Below the pieces are notes generated by a model that did not search any database, was not told the DNA's origin, and was given only the letters and a program-made list of their open reading frames with translations. Shown here one piece after another: positions 1 through 12,759 of a DNA stretch of 64,000 bases; the first letter of the stretch is position 1, and each line of letters opens with the position of its first letter. A program made the position numbers and the translations under genes. The DNA is from Cavia porcellus (taxonomy: Eukaryota > Chordata > Mammalia > Rodentia > Caviidae): contig NW_026947488.1 in NCBI RefSeq assembly GCF_034190915.1, positions 1,684,501 through 1,748,500 on the forward strand. The letters are read 5' to 3'.

Positions 1-166
1 CATGGTAATTAGCCAGGTAACATTTTATACAGTGATATTCATTTTCCCTGAATTAGTTGTGATATTCTTAAGATTTGGCTGGTTTTGTACTTTAAAGTTT
101 CCCTGTTACTCCCTCTGTAAATACTTCTGCTTCTTTGGCCATTTACTCTGAGTCCTTCCTGTTTAG

Positions 167-256
167 GACCTGCCGGATACGATTCACATCGGCGGGAGGA
201 TTGCTCCGAAGACAGTGTGGGATTATGTCGGCAAACTCAAGTCTTCTGTGTCCAAG
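167..256 (+). CDS. DIDO1: DIDO1 coding exon, first part of SPOC domain
   Basis: Internal exon of death inducer-obliterator 1, a nuclear chromatin-binding protein whose SPOC domain is a protein-interaction module (SPOC domains of related proteins bind phosphorylated RNA polymerase II tail). It starts after a pyrimidine-rich tract ending in AG at 165-166 and stops at a GT donor at 257. The 30 codons read DLPDTIHIGGRIAPK, then TVWDYVGKLKSSVSK, which I recognise as DIDO1 SPOC. Both boundaries are phase 0, and the reading continues directly into the exon at 1073. The upstream exons (PHD, TFIIS-like central domain) lie before the window. Identification is from recalled family sequence, not a search. 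Confidence 0.93.
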
Positions 257-1072
257 GTATCCGAAGCTATAGAACAGTCTGTGCCCCAGTGGCAGAAAGT
301 GTTCCAGTCTTGCTTTTATGATCTTTTTTGATGGGCCAACACCAAATTGTCACCCTGAGACTTGGCACACACTGAGACTGTTACATCTATAGATACTCCA
401 CCTGAGGGGAGTGATACTGCACAGGGACAGGAGCTCCCATTCATGTAATCATGCGTGGCAGGTGGGGTTCGTAGGCAAGGTGTGCACTGTGCCTTGTGGT
501 GGCAGGTGGAGAAGGGGGTGTGTAGGTGGTCTGGCCAGCTGCTCCTTTGACCTCTGCAGCCAGCTTTATTTTTCTTGAGAACCCTGAGAAAGAACCGCAG
601 CTGGGTGTCGCAGTCCATCCCACTCCCCACCTCTACCCCTCCCAGGAGCAGGAACTGTCCATTGTTTCTATCAAGACCCTCTCACTCAAATCTGCCCTCT
701 GACGAGACGCTCAGACGCCTTTGCTGGTCGGAGGCCATCTGCACAATCCCTGTGTATGGAGTTAGGCTTGCTGGGTAGCACCTGCTGGCTGTTCCTGCAC
801 CCAGATCCCCTTGCTGCTTTGAGAGCCTGTGAGATTGAGGCTAAGGGAAAGAAATATAAATTGTTCCTTGTGCTGAAAGTGAGTTTTCATTCTGGCAGTC
901 AAGCTTGAGCCTTTGTTTCCCCATGGTAGACCAGGGGACTGAGAAAAATCACAGTCAGAATTGCTAGACCCTCCTTTTTTGGGATTTGCATTTGAAATTT
1001 TAGGCAGAGCCTTAATGAGTGCTTGGAATGGGCAGCCCAGGTGAAGATTCTACTCTGTGCTCTGTGTTGCAG
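257..1072 (+). other. DIDO1 intron between the two SPOC exons
   Basis: Phase-0 intron with a GT donor at 257 and an AG acceptor at 1071-1072 after a T/C-rich tract. Short open frames in it have no recognisable content. I see no RNA gene or clear repeat here. Confidence 0.85.
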
Positions 1073-1268
1073 GAGCTCTGTCTGATTCGCTTTCACCCAG
1101 CAACAGAGGAGGAAGAGGTCGCCTACATTTCTCTCTACTCCTATTTTAGCAGCCGTGGCCGCTTTGGGGTTGTAGCTAATAACAACAGGCATGTCAAGGA
1201 CCTCTACTTGATTCCACTGAGTGCTAAGGACCCTGTGCCACCTAAACTCTTGCCCTTTGAGGGACCAG
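1073..1268 (+). CDS. DIDO1: DIDO1 coding exon, second part of SPOC domain
   Basis: This exon encodes the core and end of the DIDO1 SPOC domain: 65 codons plus one base, beginning ELCLIRFHPATEEEE and containing the SYFSSRGRFGVVANNNRHVK stretch and the YLIPLSAKDPVP strand, ending PFEGPG. The acceptor AG is at 1071-1072 and a strong GTAAGT donor begins at 1269. The end phase is 1; the split glycine codon is completed by the terminal exon at 8793 (G + GT), giving the family junction PFEGPG-LESPRPN. Conservation with the remembered human protein is almost complete across this exon. Confidence 0.95.
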
Positions 1269-1794
1269 GTAAGTGCCCACCTTCTGGGAGGTCATTAGGC
1301 ACTCTGGTCCCATTTATCCCCACTGCCATACAGTCCTACTGAGATGTATGTCACAAGGTGGACCTCCCTCAGCGAACCCGGACATCCCTGGAGGCAGAAT
1401 TAGGAGCATACAGGAAACTGTAGCAGGATCCCATCCTCTGGGATGTGGAGCTGCAGCCGTCAAGAGAGTGCAGCAGACAGTGCAAATTTTGTTGAGAAGT
1501 TTTAGGAAGACTAGGAAAGCTGACGCCTCCCATCCAGCCTCAGATCTGTGGTCCTTTCTCATCTCTGGCAGGTGAGAAGCAGCTGGGGGAGAGGAAGCGT
1601 GCTGCTCACCTGCGTCTGGCCGCCCTGCAGTCCAGGTGGGCAGCGCACAGCTCCTGCCCTGCTGGGAGTGGTGGAGCTCAGTGTATGGCTGCTCCGCTGC
1701 AGCCTTCTCGCAGGAATTGATTCCTGGGGACAGGAAACACAGTGATGTCGGAAAGCACTGCTTGAAAGAATTACTTTGAAAACCACAGCTAAAG

Positions 1795-1889
1795 GGCGGG
1801 GGTGTAGTTCAGTGGCACAGGTGTCTGCCTGGCAAGCACAAGGTACTGAGTTCGGTTCTTGATACCAAAACACATACGCATACACACAC
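1795..1889 (+). repeat. ID-type tRNA-derived SINE with target-site duplication
   Basis: The element body resembles the ID/BC1 rodent SINE: a GGGTGTAGTTCAGTGGCACA A-box region, then GCCTGGCAAGCACAAGG and a GTTCGGTTCTTGATACC B-box region, followed by an A/C-rich tail. It is flanked by a perfect 11 bp direct repeat CACAGCTAAAG at 1784-1794 and 1889-1899 (the outer base overlaps the tail), the mark of LINE-assisted retroposition. Confidence 0.85.
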
Positions 1890-3488
1890 ACAGCTAAAGT
1901 TTTCATAAGTTCTTTTCATCTTCGCAAACTATTTTGTGTTTGCTTTTTTCTTAGAAAATAATGTGTTTTAAGAGTCATTTATGAATCAACCTTAAAAAAA
2001 GGCAGAATTCCCTCATTTGAGGTGCTTCCAAGATAGCTCTGGTCCCTCATTGGTGTGGTGTTCTTTCTAGCCCCATGGAAGAGATCGGTGTGACTCCTGT
2101 GGGGACTGGGAGCTTGGCGCCTGGGTGTGTATCTCCTTGGTCCTTGTCCTTAGAGGATCTGTCTTACTGCAGAGCTGATGTGTCTGTCACATGCTGAGTA
2201 CGCTTCCAAGTGCTCTACTATAGTGACATCTGCTCAATTCTGGGAGCATTCGGGTACACATTGGTGCCTTGGTTCCTGTCACCAAGCCCAGCAGAAGCTC
2301 TGACTGAAGCCATGTAGGGCTCTCAGAACCCCACGGGCCACTCATGCTACCCCTAAGCAAGCAGTCATCTTACAGGCGTGAGAACCCATCCCCCAGTCAC
2401 AGGCCTGGTCCTGGGGAGCTGTTGTTCCTGCCTGCCCCTTAGCTCACCTCAGCCTGCTGTTTGGAATTGTGTGACCCAGAGGTGTTGGTTGGTGTCAGTA
2501 ACTGTACGGTTAAGTACTAAGTGACATGACAAATTGTCTAATACAACAGAAGCACACTTTGAAAGTGCTTCCGGAGGCAAAGGCACGCTAACTAATGGTG
2601 CTCTGGAAGTACGCGCTGGCAGCTGTAGGGGAGCGCTGCCCAGCACTCTCATAACCAGGCACAGGAGAAGTCGGGGTGTCCTGAAGGTGAAGATCCAGAA
2701 GCAGACCCACAGCCTCCGAGGAGCTGCCGGTTAGTTGGGAGTGAGTAGCTCATGGGCAGGACTTAGTCTGCGCATGTGGCTCCCCATGGCGGAGCGCTGT
2801 TTCCATAAGCACCTTTCTTTGCGGTGGAAAAGACACACCACCACCCCTTTTTTTTTAAGAAGACTACTGGTTAGACCCTGAGCCTGCCTGTGCTGAATGA
2901 TTAAAGCAGCATTTCACCTTCCTTTAAGCGCCTGTGTACAGTCTCCCCCAGGGGGCGCCAGAGGAGGCCTGGACGGGTCGTTGTGGGGTCCCTGCAGAGC
3001 GCGCTGTGCAGCGCTTTTTGGTTCCTATCCACAGAGGGCGGTGAGAGGCAGAGGGAGGGCACCACAGGAGCAGCACCCCACTGAACTCGCAGGCTCAGGT
3101 TGGGGTATGGCTCGTCCGCTGCGTGTGTGTGGTGCCCAGCTCCCAGGTTCCCACTTAGTGATGGTCAGGTGGGTGTCAGCTCAGCACCATGGCACCTCCT
3201 AAACCCATGAGCCTGCCCAAAGGGACACTAAAGAGACAGGTTTCTACCTACAATAAATAACAATTATGTTTTATTAAAATGGGATGGTTTTTAGAAAGGT
3301 AGTGAAATACTGCCACAAATTTTGAATGATTTTTTTTAACTTAAGGACCTCACTGTACCACTTTTTAAAATTCTTTTCATACCACTGTGCACATGAAAAC
3401 GTGTGTAGGATTAACACACCAGCAGTAGATAAGCTCCAGGCTGGGATAACTTAGGTACTGATAGCTTGCTGTTCTCTAGGTGGGTAGT

Positions 3489-3491
<3 letters not shown>

Positions 3492-3536
<45 letters not shown>

Positions 3537-3543
3537 CGCGCGC
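3492..3543. repeat. (GT)n-(GC)n compound microsatellite
   Basis: About 18 GT dinucleotides run directly into about 7 GC dinucleotides, then imperfect purine-pyrimidine alternation (ATGTACACGTGCATATGTACATG). The whole 3492-3570 stretch alternates purine and pyrimidine and could adopt Z-DNA. Confidence 0.95.
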
Positions 3544-6500
3544 ATGTACACGTGCATATGTACATGAGTGTGCATATCGGAGCTGGAATGTTTCTCCCAA
3601 CCCCATGCTTCTGTCCTCACAAGAGTCTAGTCTCAGCAGATTACGTGGGGGTAGCTCAGACCCTGTCAGAAGGCAGTGCCCATGTGACCTCCACAGACCT
3701 TTGTCCTGTCTCAGCAGCTGCCAAATAGCAAACCAAGGTCTTGGAGCTGCTCATGGTGTCACTTGCCCCCAGGGCTCCCCTAGAAGCAGTGGGACTGGGC
3801 TGTGCACAGTCCCCCCCATTCCAGCTTTTCCCTCAGCACTGAGGTGGCCGTCAGCCCCCCGCCCCCTGCCCTTTTCTCTGCACGGTGCAGGAAGCACAGG
3901 TTGGGAATACTTGGAGCCTGGGGCCCGAAGCCTGGGGCAGGGATGGGCATGAGTCAGGCCAGTTCGGGGTGTGCTCAGGTCACGACAGGAATAGAGAGGT
4001 CGGCCGCTCTGGTCTATGTGCCCCAAGGCCGAGGCAGGACCTGGCAGCACAAGATCCTCCTTGGCTCCCATATTGGAGAAACCAGCAGTGCCCCCTCAGG
4101 ACGGCTAAGTCAGCCTGCCTGTGGCTCACACTTGATCCCATGTTCTAGCAACCGTGGCTGTTTAAGCCTGCTCCCACGCAGGGCATCTCTCCTGCTACAC
4201 GTCTTCACACGGTTGACTGCTGAGCACCTCCAGAAGTATTTGTCCCTGTGCATTTCAGTGATCTCTCCACAAAAACATGGCGTAGTCTTGTTCTGTCAGA
4301 CAGTGACCTTAGTTATGTCATCATTGTTTCCAGAGACAGCAGGGAAATATGGGGCCCTAACATCCAGCTCTGGGTCCTCCACTTAGACATCAGTTGAACT
4401 GGACTGCAGAGCCACTGACAGGTCTCAGAGTCTGCAGGGCTAGGGCCTCAATCACAGAAACAAGATTAGTCAGGGAAAGGCGATCTGTCTCAGCAGTCAT
4501 GTGTGGCGCTGACCGCACTGTTCCTGAAGCCAAGATGCCCACCTGACGTTCAGCAGGGGCCTGAGGCCCAACCTGAGAGAGCAGTGGGGCTTGCTCTGGA
4601 TGGGCACAGCTGTTGAGCAGCCCACAGTACCAGCAGGCATGCAATCTCCTGCATGTCACCCTCCTTAAGCACGCCCAAGGGAAAGGACTGTCCTTCCTGC
4701 AAGAAGAGTCCAGTGTCTTCTTTTTGTGTTTGCTTTTAACTGCTTCTTAATTAGCTGGAAAGTACTGTGCCTTTACATACGTATTGCCAGGTAAGCACAT
4801 CTTCATTTTTCATGTGTTTGTGTCAGTAGTTTTACCCAGAAATTGTAATCAAAGTCAGAATATAGTGTTGAATGGAATGTACTAATTTCTCACTCAAAAT
4901 CAATAAAAGTGTTCCATGGAAACTGGTCACTGTTTGTTTGACTTGCACCATTTAGTTCTGGCCACCTGTCATAGGTCTACCTTTGCTTCCTACAAGCCTA
5001 AACAACCTGCTGCTGGTAGTGCCAAGGGCTGTGGGCTGCCCTGCTGCAGGCATCTCCTGCAACAGGACCTGGAAGAAGGACAGTGCCTTCCTGCCTGAAA
5101 CATGTACTGGGCCAGTGGCTTTTTACAGGCCTTGGGGATTCAGAATGGAAAAGGAGGGCTCTGGGATGTTACATGTGTATCTGGTATGTTGGGAAAAGTA
5201 TAGTGCCCCTCCCCATGTTTGCCAAATCATACTTACATCTGTTGTTCGTTAACTTCTACAGAACTCCTGTTCCAGCGAGCATAAAGGTTTTCTTCTGGCA
5301 GATGCAGACCTTAGAAGGAGCGTCCTCATTTTGATGACTAGTTCACGTGTGATGCTGGTGGGCTCTCAGGGCCACTGCCCAGTGTCTGAAGCGAGGCCTT
5401 CTCTCCTGGTCGTGTTATGCGCTCACAGCTTACCGCTGACTCATCTGGGTATAGGTCCTAGTTTTGCCTGTCCCAGGAGATTAGGTGGCACACACCTTGG
5501 CAGTTATACCCTTGTCCTTGGCCTCTCTCTCCTGTGTGTCTGGCCTAAGACCACTGCATCTGGAACTAGAGCCCTACACCCTTTGGCTCCAGGGCTGCAG
5601 ATGTGGCCCTTAATGGGCTCATTTGCATACACCGGCCATGGAACACGTGCCACATCCTGAAGGAAAACAGGAGGTCCCTGTTGCACATCCCTTGTCCCTT
5701 GTGGAAATGGAGGAGGGCACACGTTATCTGCAGCTGCTCCCTCAGTATCCCAGTAGGTAGTTGCTTCCTGTTTCCTGCTTGCCACTTACAAAGCCCACAA
5801 CAGCCCTCAAGAGAAAGATGAGCTGGCACGTGTGCTTGTGCCGGTGTTGGCCCTTGACTGCATCCACGCTCAGTCTCAGCTGCAGCCCGTGAGTGCGGCT
5901 GCTGGTCTTAGGATGCACTGCGTGCTTCCATGGCAGCTATGGAAGTGGGGCAAGCCTAGAAAGTGAGCCCTGGGAAACGGGCCTCTGCTACCCCTCCCCC
6001 AGTGCAGGGCACAGCTGGGTGGACCCAGGTGACCTTCTGACCTGGTTTGACATTTTCCTGCCTGACATTTTCTCAGGGCAGTGTGAGACATCTTCAAATA
6101 CACTTGTTCCTTTTCTCCCCAAAGATGCTCTCAAGATTATTGATACGTGAGTTGTATTTCTTAAATAGAAGCTGCTCCCAGGGTGCTTGCTCTATTTCAG
6201 ATACTCCTGGAGTCACAGTGGCATCAATACCTGAGTCAGGTGGTAAGGGTGTCCTTCAGAATCTGGTGTCTGTCATGGGACAGCCCAGTTTCAATTCAGT
6301 CTTCAAGGCCCATTAGTGGGAGGGAAATAAAAGCACACTGTCCTGTCCAGAGCTTGATCAGCCCGTGCACCGCATGTCTAGGATGGTTGAGAGGTGACAG
6401 CATTCCAGAAGGCCAGCTGCTGGTTGGTACCAACCTCCAAACATCTGCATTGCTCAATACTAGTGTAAATAAGAAGTCACAGAACAGTCGCCTTACTATG

Positions 6501-7587
6501 GGGACCACGACTTCAGAGATCATGCAATATAGAGAAATTCCCTGGGCTAGGACTCCACATTTCATCCAGGAAACACAGGTCACTGAACCAAGGTGATAGA
6601 GACGCACTCCCCAAGGGCAGAGGCTGTCTTCTGGGTTTCACAGAGAGAGCTGTCTACCACATGCCCAGCAGTGACCCCGAGACTTGATTTGTACCCTGGT
6701 GCAAGCCTGTTACGGAGCTTTCTAAGGAGTGAGGCAGCACGCTGCATCAGAGCTGAGGGCAGGTGTTTGGTACTGATCTGTCCTGGGCTGCACGCCAACG
6801 CCCCACCTCTTGCTGTGCACTGTGCCTCCCCTCCCACCTCAGCCCGCAGAGCCTGTTTGTCCTCTTTTCTGGTGTCAGATTTTAGGGCTTGACCTGTGGT
6901 AGAATCTCAGCTTGAGGCCCTAAATTTTGATTGCTCTGCACTCCAATCTTCTCTTGCAAGTCCTATGGTCTTTTGAGCCTTTGTTAGAAGGACCTTAATA
7001 GCCAGTTTAACAACTGAACATACCCCAAAGCCAGAGTTAAATAAAGTAGTAAGTAAATAGCTGTTAGTAAAATAGTATTTGAAGTTGCAATACCTTCCAT
7101 TCACGGCTGTTAGGAAATGACCTTCGTGGGTTGCATTTCACAGTTGCTGTGTGGAAAAGTCGGTGTGACGTTAAGTGTGGCGTGCCTGTCGTACGAGATT
7201 CTGTGGCTCCCTTGCTCAGCTTTTCCTCTGAAGCAATTCCCGTTTCTCTGGTGAAAGGACCCTGGCAAGGGCCTTGTCACATGACGCTGCAGACCTCGTC
7301 CCAGCTCTTACGTGAAGGAGCAAGGCCTGTAAGAGGCCTTCACAGAGAGAGCAGCCCCTCTGGGGGGGGGGGGCTGGTGCCCCTCCGCCCCACCTGGTCT
7401 TCCTCTGAAGGTGTGGGAGAGGAGGAGCCCCATGGTGTGCTCAGGCTGGCTGTGAGTGTCTTCTTGGCATTACGAACATTGAACATCCACAGTTACAACT
7501 GCACAGTAGCAGCCAAAGACAGCTATGGGAAATGATTCATGGCCATCTTTAAAATCACAACAGGAAGAAAATCTAGAGTGTTGGTTT

Positions 7588-7690
7588 CCTTTGAGACAGG
7601 GCCTTGCGACGTAATCCAGGCTGGCCTCTGGCCTCAGCCTCCAGAGTGCTGGAGTGACTGGCACATGCCATCATGCTCAGCTTCTAGCAT
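7588..7690 (-). repeat. B1-like SINE, antisense
   Basis: Contains the reverse-complement signature of 7SL-derived B1: TTTGAGACAGGGCCTTG, a truncated middle, then GGCCTCAGCCTCCAGAGTGC and a TGGCACATGCCATCATGC end. The usual central section is shortened. Confidence 0.7.
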
Positions 7691-8337
7691 TGCTTTTAGT
7701 TGTAAGGAAAAATCTCTGGATACTCTTGTCTCCATGGCAGTGTTAAGTCAGTTGAACATCAGATACACAGTTTTAGATGTGTCCATGCTGCTGAAGGCCG
7801 CTTTCTGTTTCTTCTGTGTCACTGTGTCCTACATTACTGCTCGCGATGTGGCTCTTTCGTCCTTCTTTTTGTGTTGGTTTCTTTTTGAGTATGGGGTTGG
7901 GGATCATTACTGTACGATGGGTTTTCCTAACCTAAGTAACCGCCACCCGGAATGTTTGGCACAATCCCGATTACCTTTAATAAACTGGGCTCCCGCCTTC
8001 CCCGTGCTTCCTCCCTACGACGTGGTCTTTACCGCCCAGTTCTGATTTCTTGGTGTTTCAAGTAAGCACAACTCTCTGTACTTAGAAAGGCCCGAGCGTG
8101 GGTTAATGCTCACTGAATGTTTTTCTTAAATTAGCCATTTCAAACAACTTCATTTTTCCCATTATAATTCTGACAATTTTTTTTTTCTGAACAGCTTTTA
8201 CTTAGTAGTATTTTAGCTTTATTTGTGTGTTGCAAGTCATGAATCAAAGACAAAACTGATTGCTCATCTCCTGATACCTACCAAGGGGCAAATAAAGAGG
8301 CCAGGTCAGATTTTGTTTAAAATGTCCCAGCACAGCA

Positions 8338-8412
8338 CCAGGGATGTAGCTGAGTGGCAGAGCACTTGCCTTGTACATGGGAGGTCCTAAATTAAATTCT
8401 CGATACTAAAAG
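8338..8412 (+). repeat. Diverged ID-type SINE
   Basis: Reads CCAGGGATGTAGCTGAGTGG, then CAGAGCACTTGCCTTGTACA and a degraded B box, followed by an A-rich tail. It is tRNA-derived and older than the copy at 1795. Confidence 0.7.
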
Positions 8413-8792
8413 CAAACAAAAATCTCAGTACCGCATACAGTCCTTGTCCATGTATCCTTGTGATCTCTGTAAACATGACAGCTGTTTGCATGTGGCCTTC
8501 CATGTCTGAACTGCCACGTTAGTACTGTTCACTTAAAAACAGGCAGCTAATCCCTGAGGGTGGTATGAATCTTCTCAGGAATTGAGCCCTTCATATCTGT
8601 GACTGGGGTGCCTCTGGCCTGCTGTCAGGCTCGGCCAGGTGTGCTAGTAGGTTTGGGGACTGGAATCATCTGGTCTTCTCAAACCTGAATCTCTTCATCT
8701 ACCTATTAAAGGAGAACCCTTAATAAAATTCACATGTGAAGGATAAAAACTGAATTTAGATTCTAAAACTTCACAAATATTTTGTTTTTCAG

Positions 8793-11700
8793 GTCTTGAA
8801 TCACCACGACCAAATATAATCCTTGGGTTAGTCATCTGTCAAAAAATAAAACGGCCTTCAAATGCTGGAGAGTCCGACAAGACAGAGGAGAAGCGGGCCC
8901 GACCTCAGCCGGAGGAAACGGATGTCCCAGTGTGTCCCAAGGGCCCGGCAGTCTCCCAGTCCGAGAGGAAGCCCCCCAAGTACCAGCTGTATGCTGCAGA
9001 CACAGCCGTGGGCACCACACCCCCCAGCTCCCCTCCACCCCCACCCCCGCTTCCGGAGCCCCCAGCTTTGAAGACGCTGTCATCGCTCACACCAGTGGCC
9101 ACCAGCAGTGCTGCTGCACCTGCCTCTACAGCAGCAGTCACCACAGCAGCTTCAGCTTCTCCTGTCACTTCATCAGCTTCAAAAACAGCCACCCCGCTGG
9201 AGCACATCCTGCAGACTCTCTTTGGAAAGAAGAAGACATTTGAGCCCCGGGGCAAAGACCCTGCTGGGCCCAGTCTGCCTTCACAGCAGGATTCTAAAGC
9301 CAAGGGTGAAGATGGTGGGTCGGCTGCGCCTCTGTTAGATCCCATCGTGCAGCAGTTCGGTCAGTTCTCAAAAGATAAGGCTCTGGAGGAGGAGGAAGAT
9401 GACAGGCCCTATGACCCTGAAGAAGAATATGACCCTGAGCGAGCCTTTGATGCTCCACCTCCGGAGACAAGGACCTGTCAAGATGTGGAAAAGGCTCTGG
9501 ACGTGAGCGAGAAGGAAGAGGTGGCCTATGATCCTGAAGACGAGACAATTTTGGAGGAAGCCAAAGTGACCATTGACGACCTGCCAAACAGGATGTGTGC
9601 AGACATGAGGAGCAGCTCCACAGAGAGGCCTGCGGAGTACACCACCGACGGGCCCACGCCCTCGTTGGTTGAGCAGCAGAAAATGCTGGAGGAACTAAAC
9701 AAGCAGATCGAGGAGCAGAAGAGGCAGCTGGAGGAGCAGGAAGAAGCTCTCCGGCAGCAGAGAGCGGCTGTGGGGGTCTCCATGGCACATTTCTCTGTGT
9801 CCGATGCGTTGATGTCACCACCTCCAAAGTCATCACTGGCCAAGGCAGAGCTGTTCCCCCAGGAGCAGCAGACCCCAGACCAGAGTCAGGGAGTCTCTGG
9901 GACGCACCAAACCTCCGACTCAAGACAGAGTAGAGACCCTCGGCAGGCCAGACGCCTTGCGGAGAGCAGCGAGAATGAGCCCCTCCCCCGGCCCCCAGCA
10001 GTCAGCAGTACAGGAGTGCAGGGCACCCTACCTCCCCGGGAGGCTCCCTGTGGGGCCCCATCAGTGCAGACTCCTGCAGCAGCCCAGGAATCAAAGCAGT
10101 TGGTGGCAGCTCCTTGGGGTGCAGCTGAAAAGACTGCATTGATAGCCAAGCAGGATGGCCAGGGATTCGAGCATCCCGGAAACCCCAACCCGCAGCCCCT
10201 GGAGAATGCCCACCCCCCCACAGCCGGAGACTGCGTGGCCAGACCTGCCCGGAGGGTGCTGCTGCCCACACCCCCAACCACTGCCTTTCAACCTGGCTTC
10301 ACTCTGCAGAACGACGTGCAGAATTTTAATCCTGCTGGAGGAAGAGAGCCTTTCTCAGGTCTGGTGTTTACTTCTCAGGAAAAGTCTCTTTGCCCCTCCT
10401 TGTATGAGGACCCAAGAAACACTCAGGGTGCTGGCAAGAGTGACAGCACAGCCACTGACACAGAGGGTGACAGAGAGCCACTGTCCAGGCCTGGCGAAGG
10501 TCCTGCTCTTTACCCCCAGGCTGGACAAAAGGGAGGGGCCCCTCAGCCCCCGTTTCCGAGCCAGCGTGAACCAGTTCCTCGCTCTTTTGGGATGTCTGGA
10601 CTTCATGGCCCAAATTTCCCAGGACCTAGGGGACCAGTCCTTCCATTTCCAGAAGATAACGTGGTTCCGAACAGTGATGGGCCAAGAGCTCCGCCCCCTG
10701 CCAGATTTGGGGCCCAAAAGGCACCTATCCCTTCATTATTCTTGGGGCAACATGGACCATCTTATGGGGAAGCTAGGGGCCCCTCGTCCTCTTTCCTGGG
10801 CCCCCGAGTAGGAACACCAGCCCAGTTTGAAGAACACAAAGATCCCCACGGGGACAAACGGGAGTTCCAGGACAACCTGTATGGGGACATGGGGGGCGCC
10901 TCTGCCCAATGTGAAGGACCAGAGCAGGCCCAGTTTATGGGGAACAGGGGCACTGCCCCTTTCCAATTTGGCGGCCAAAGACGGCCTCTCCTGACCCAGC
11001 TAAAGGGTGCCCGAGGAGGACCCTCGCCTGCTCAGTTCGGCAGCCAGAGGGGACCACCCCCTGGCCATTTCGTGGGCCCTCGGGGGCCCCATCCCAGTCA
11101 GTTTGAAGGTGCCCGGGGGCCCCACCCCAGTCAGTTTGATGGACCCAGAGGCCAAGCCCCAGGTTTTGTGCCGGGGCCGAGAGGCCTTCCGCCTCAGCAG
11201 TTTGAAGAGCAGAGGGTAAACTCGCCACCTAGGTTCGCAGGTCAGAGGACACCAGCACCCATGCCATTCGGGGGACCAAGGGTCTCCGCACCCTTTTCTG
11301 AAAAAAACGAGCAGCCACCACCACGGTTTCACTTTCCAGGCCCGTCCCCTCAGGCAATGAAGCCATCCCCTAGGCCCCTCCTGGAGCTCCCCAGCCACCC
11401 CCCACAGCACCGGAAGGACCGATGGGACGAGGCTGGGCCCACGGCCCTGCCTCCTGGCACTCAGTCTGGACAGGGCCCTGAGACTGATGGACAGTGGCCC
11501 GCGGCGGCCGACTTCCGGGAGGGCAAAGGCCACGAGTACAGGACTCCGACTTTTGAAGGGAGACAGAGAGAACGGTTCGAAGCTGGGCCCAAAGAGAAGT
11601 CTGTGGAGGAGCCCGAAGCCCCAGGGCCAGAGAGCCGGCAGGGCCGCCCCTTCGAGGACAGGCGGCGGGACCGGGACCGAGGCAGGCCCTGGAGCCGAGA

Positions 11701-12043
11701 GCGAGACTGGGAGAGGAGCCGGGAGTGGGAGCGGCACCGGGACAAGGACTGCGGCCGCGAGTGGGACAAGGGCGGCGAGAGGAACCCGGGCAGGGACAGA
11801 GAGCGGACCAAGGACTGGGACCGGAGCCGGGAGCGGAGCCGAAACCGGGACCGGGACCGCAGGCGGGAGCGGGACAGGTCCCGGAGTCGGGACCGGGAGC
11901 GGGAGCGGGACAGAGAGAGGGCCCGGGACCGAGAGCGAGGCCGGGACCGCAAGGACCGCAGCAAGAGCAAAGAGAGTGCCCGGGACCCGAAGCCGGAGGC
12001 CGCCAGGGCCTCGGAGGCAGGTGGCGCCTCGGCCCAGGCCTGA
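8793..12043 (+). CDS. DIDO1: DIDO1 terminal coding exon (long isoform C-terminus)
   Basis: The large last exon of the longest DIDO1 isoform encodes 1,083 residues in frame from the SPOC exon and ends with TGA at 12041-12043. It begins LESPRPNIILGLVICQKIKR. In order it shows a proline/alanine/serine-rich segment (8990-9200), LEHILQTLFGKKK (9199-9237), an acidic DDRPYDPEEEYDPERAF motif (9402-9450) with a second AYDPEDETILEEAK (9523-9565), and a Q/E-rich coiled coil from PSLVEQQKMLEELNKQIEEQ (about 9655-9780). A long proline/glycine region with recurring PRGP..SQF-type repeats follows (10,600-11,300), then a mixed-charge RD/RE/ER tail (11,640-11,990) ending in ASAQA. The order matches human DIDO1 throughout with no frameshift. 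The disordered repeats and charged tail fit a nuclear condensate or RNA-processing role, which is an inference. Confidence 0.96.
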
Positions 12044-12759
12044 GGCGCGGGCCTGGCCCTGCCTGGGGCGAGGAAGCTGCCGTGGTGGCTGTGCACCTGT
12101 GCTGGGCCCCAGAGCCTCGGTCTTCAGACCTGCAGAGCTGCTCGGACAGTGCTGACAAGCTCACGTGCCGGAAGAACAACCTGGACTTGAAGTTACTGTA
12201 ATTTTGTATATAGTGATTTCTTACAGAGTTTCATCTTTATCTGATGATTTTTTTAGAAAACAACTTCAGAACTTAGTATTTCCATTTAAAATGACAGAAA
12301 TGGAAAAATACCTACAAAAGCATATTGCTTTTTCAGATTACAGTTTATATTTTCCAATAACTTGACTGTTGTCAGTTCTAAGGGAATTTCAGTGGACCTA
12401 GAGCCATACTTTTGCTAGCATCTCGTCCGTCTCCGTGTTTCTGGAGCTGTCTGTGGGACTGGCCTGGCCAGTGTCACTGGGTGTGCTAGCCTGCGTGTGC
12501 CCGGCTTGGGAGGATAGTCTTAGTAGCTCCCTTGCAGGGAGGAGAAACCCAAAAGTTACACACTCATCCTGACTTCAGCATGAAGGGATTTAAATTACAA
12601 ATTCCAGTTCAGAGACAAAAATACATTTCTTAGTTTTCAATTTTTTTCAAAAACAACTTAAAGCAACATCTACCTTGCAGACATTGTTGCATTTGAAATA
12701 ATTTATTGAAATGTTGCAGTTTGACCAGCTTAAAGAGGAGACCAGCAAGTTTACCATAC

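Larger units (their letters stand above)
1269..8792 (+). other. Long DIDO1 intron before the terminal exon
   Basis: A 7.5 kb phase-1 intron from the GTAAGT donor at 1269 to the TTTGTTTTTCAG acceptor ending at 8792. It holds an ID SINE (1795-1889), a GT/GC microsatellite (3492-3543), a B1-like SINE (7588-7690), a run of G near 7363, and a second ID-like SINE (about 8338-8412). The remaining open frames are short and show no family resemblance. No further exon was recognised. Confidence 0.8.

Noticed and set aside
3411..3620. Histidine/threonine- or cysteine/valine-repeat peptides
   Set aside because: These are translations of the GT/GC microsatellite at 3492-3543.
9294..12179. Long antisense frames opposite the DIDO1 terminal exon (up to 269 codons)
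   Set aside because: They are shadows of a GC-rich coding exon; their arginine/proline/serine-rich content mirrors the RD/RE and PRGP repeats and has no support of its own.
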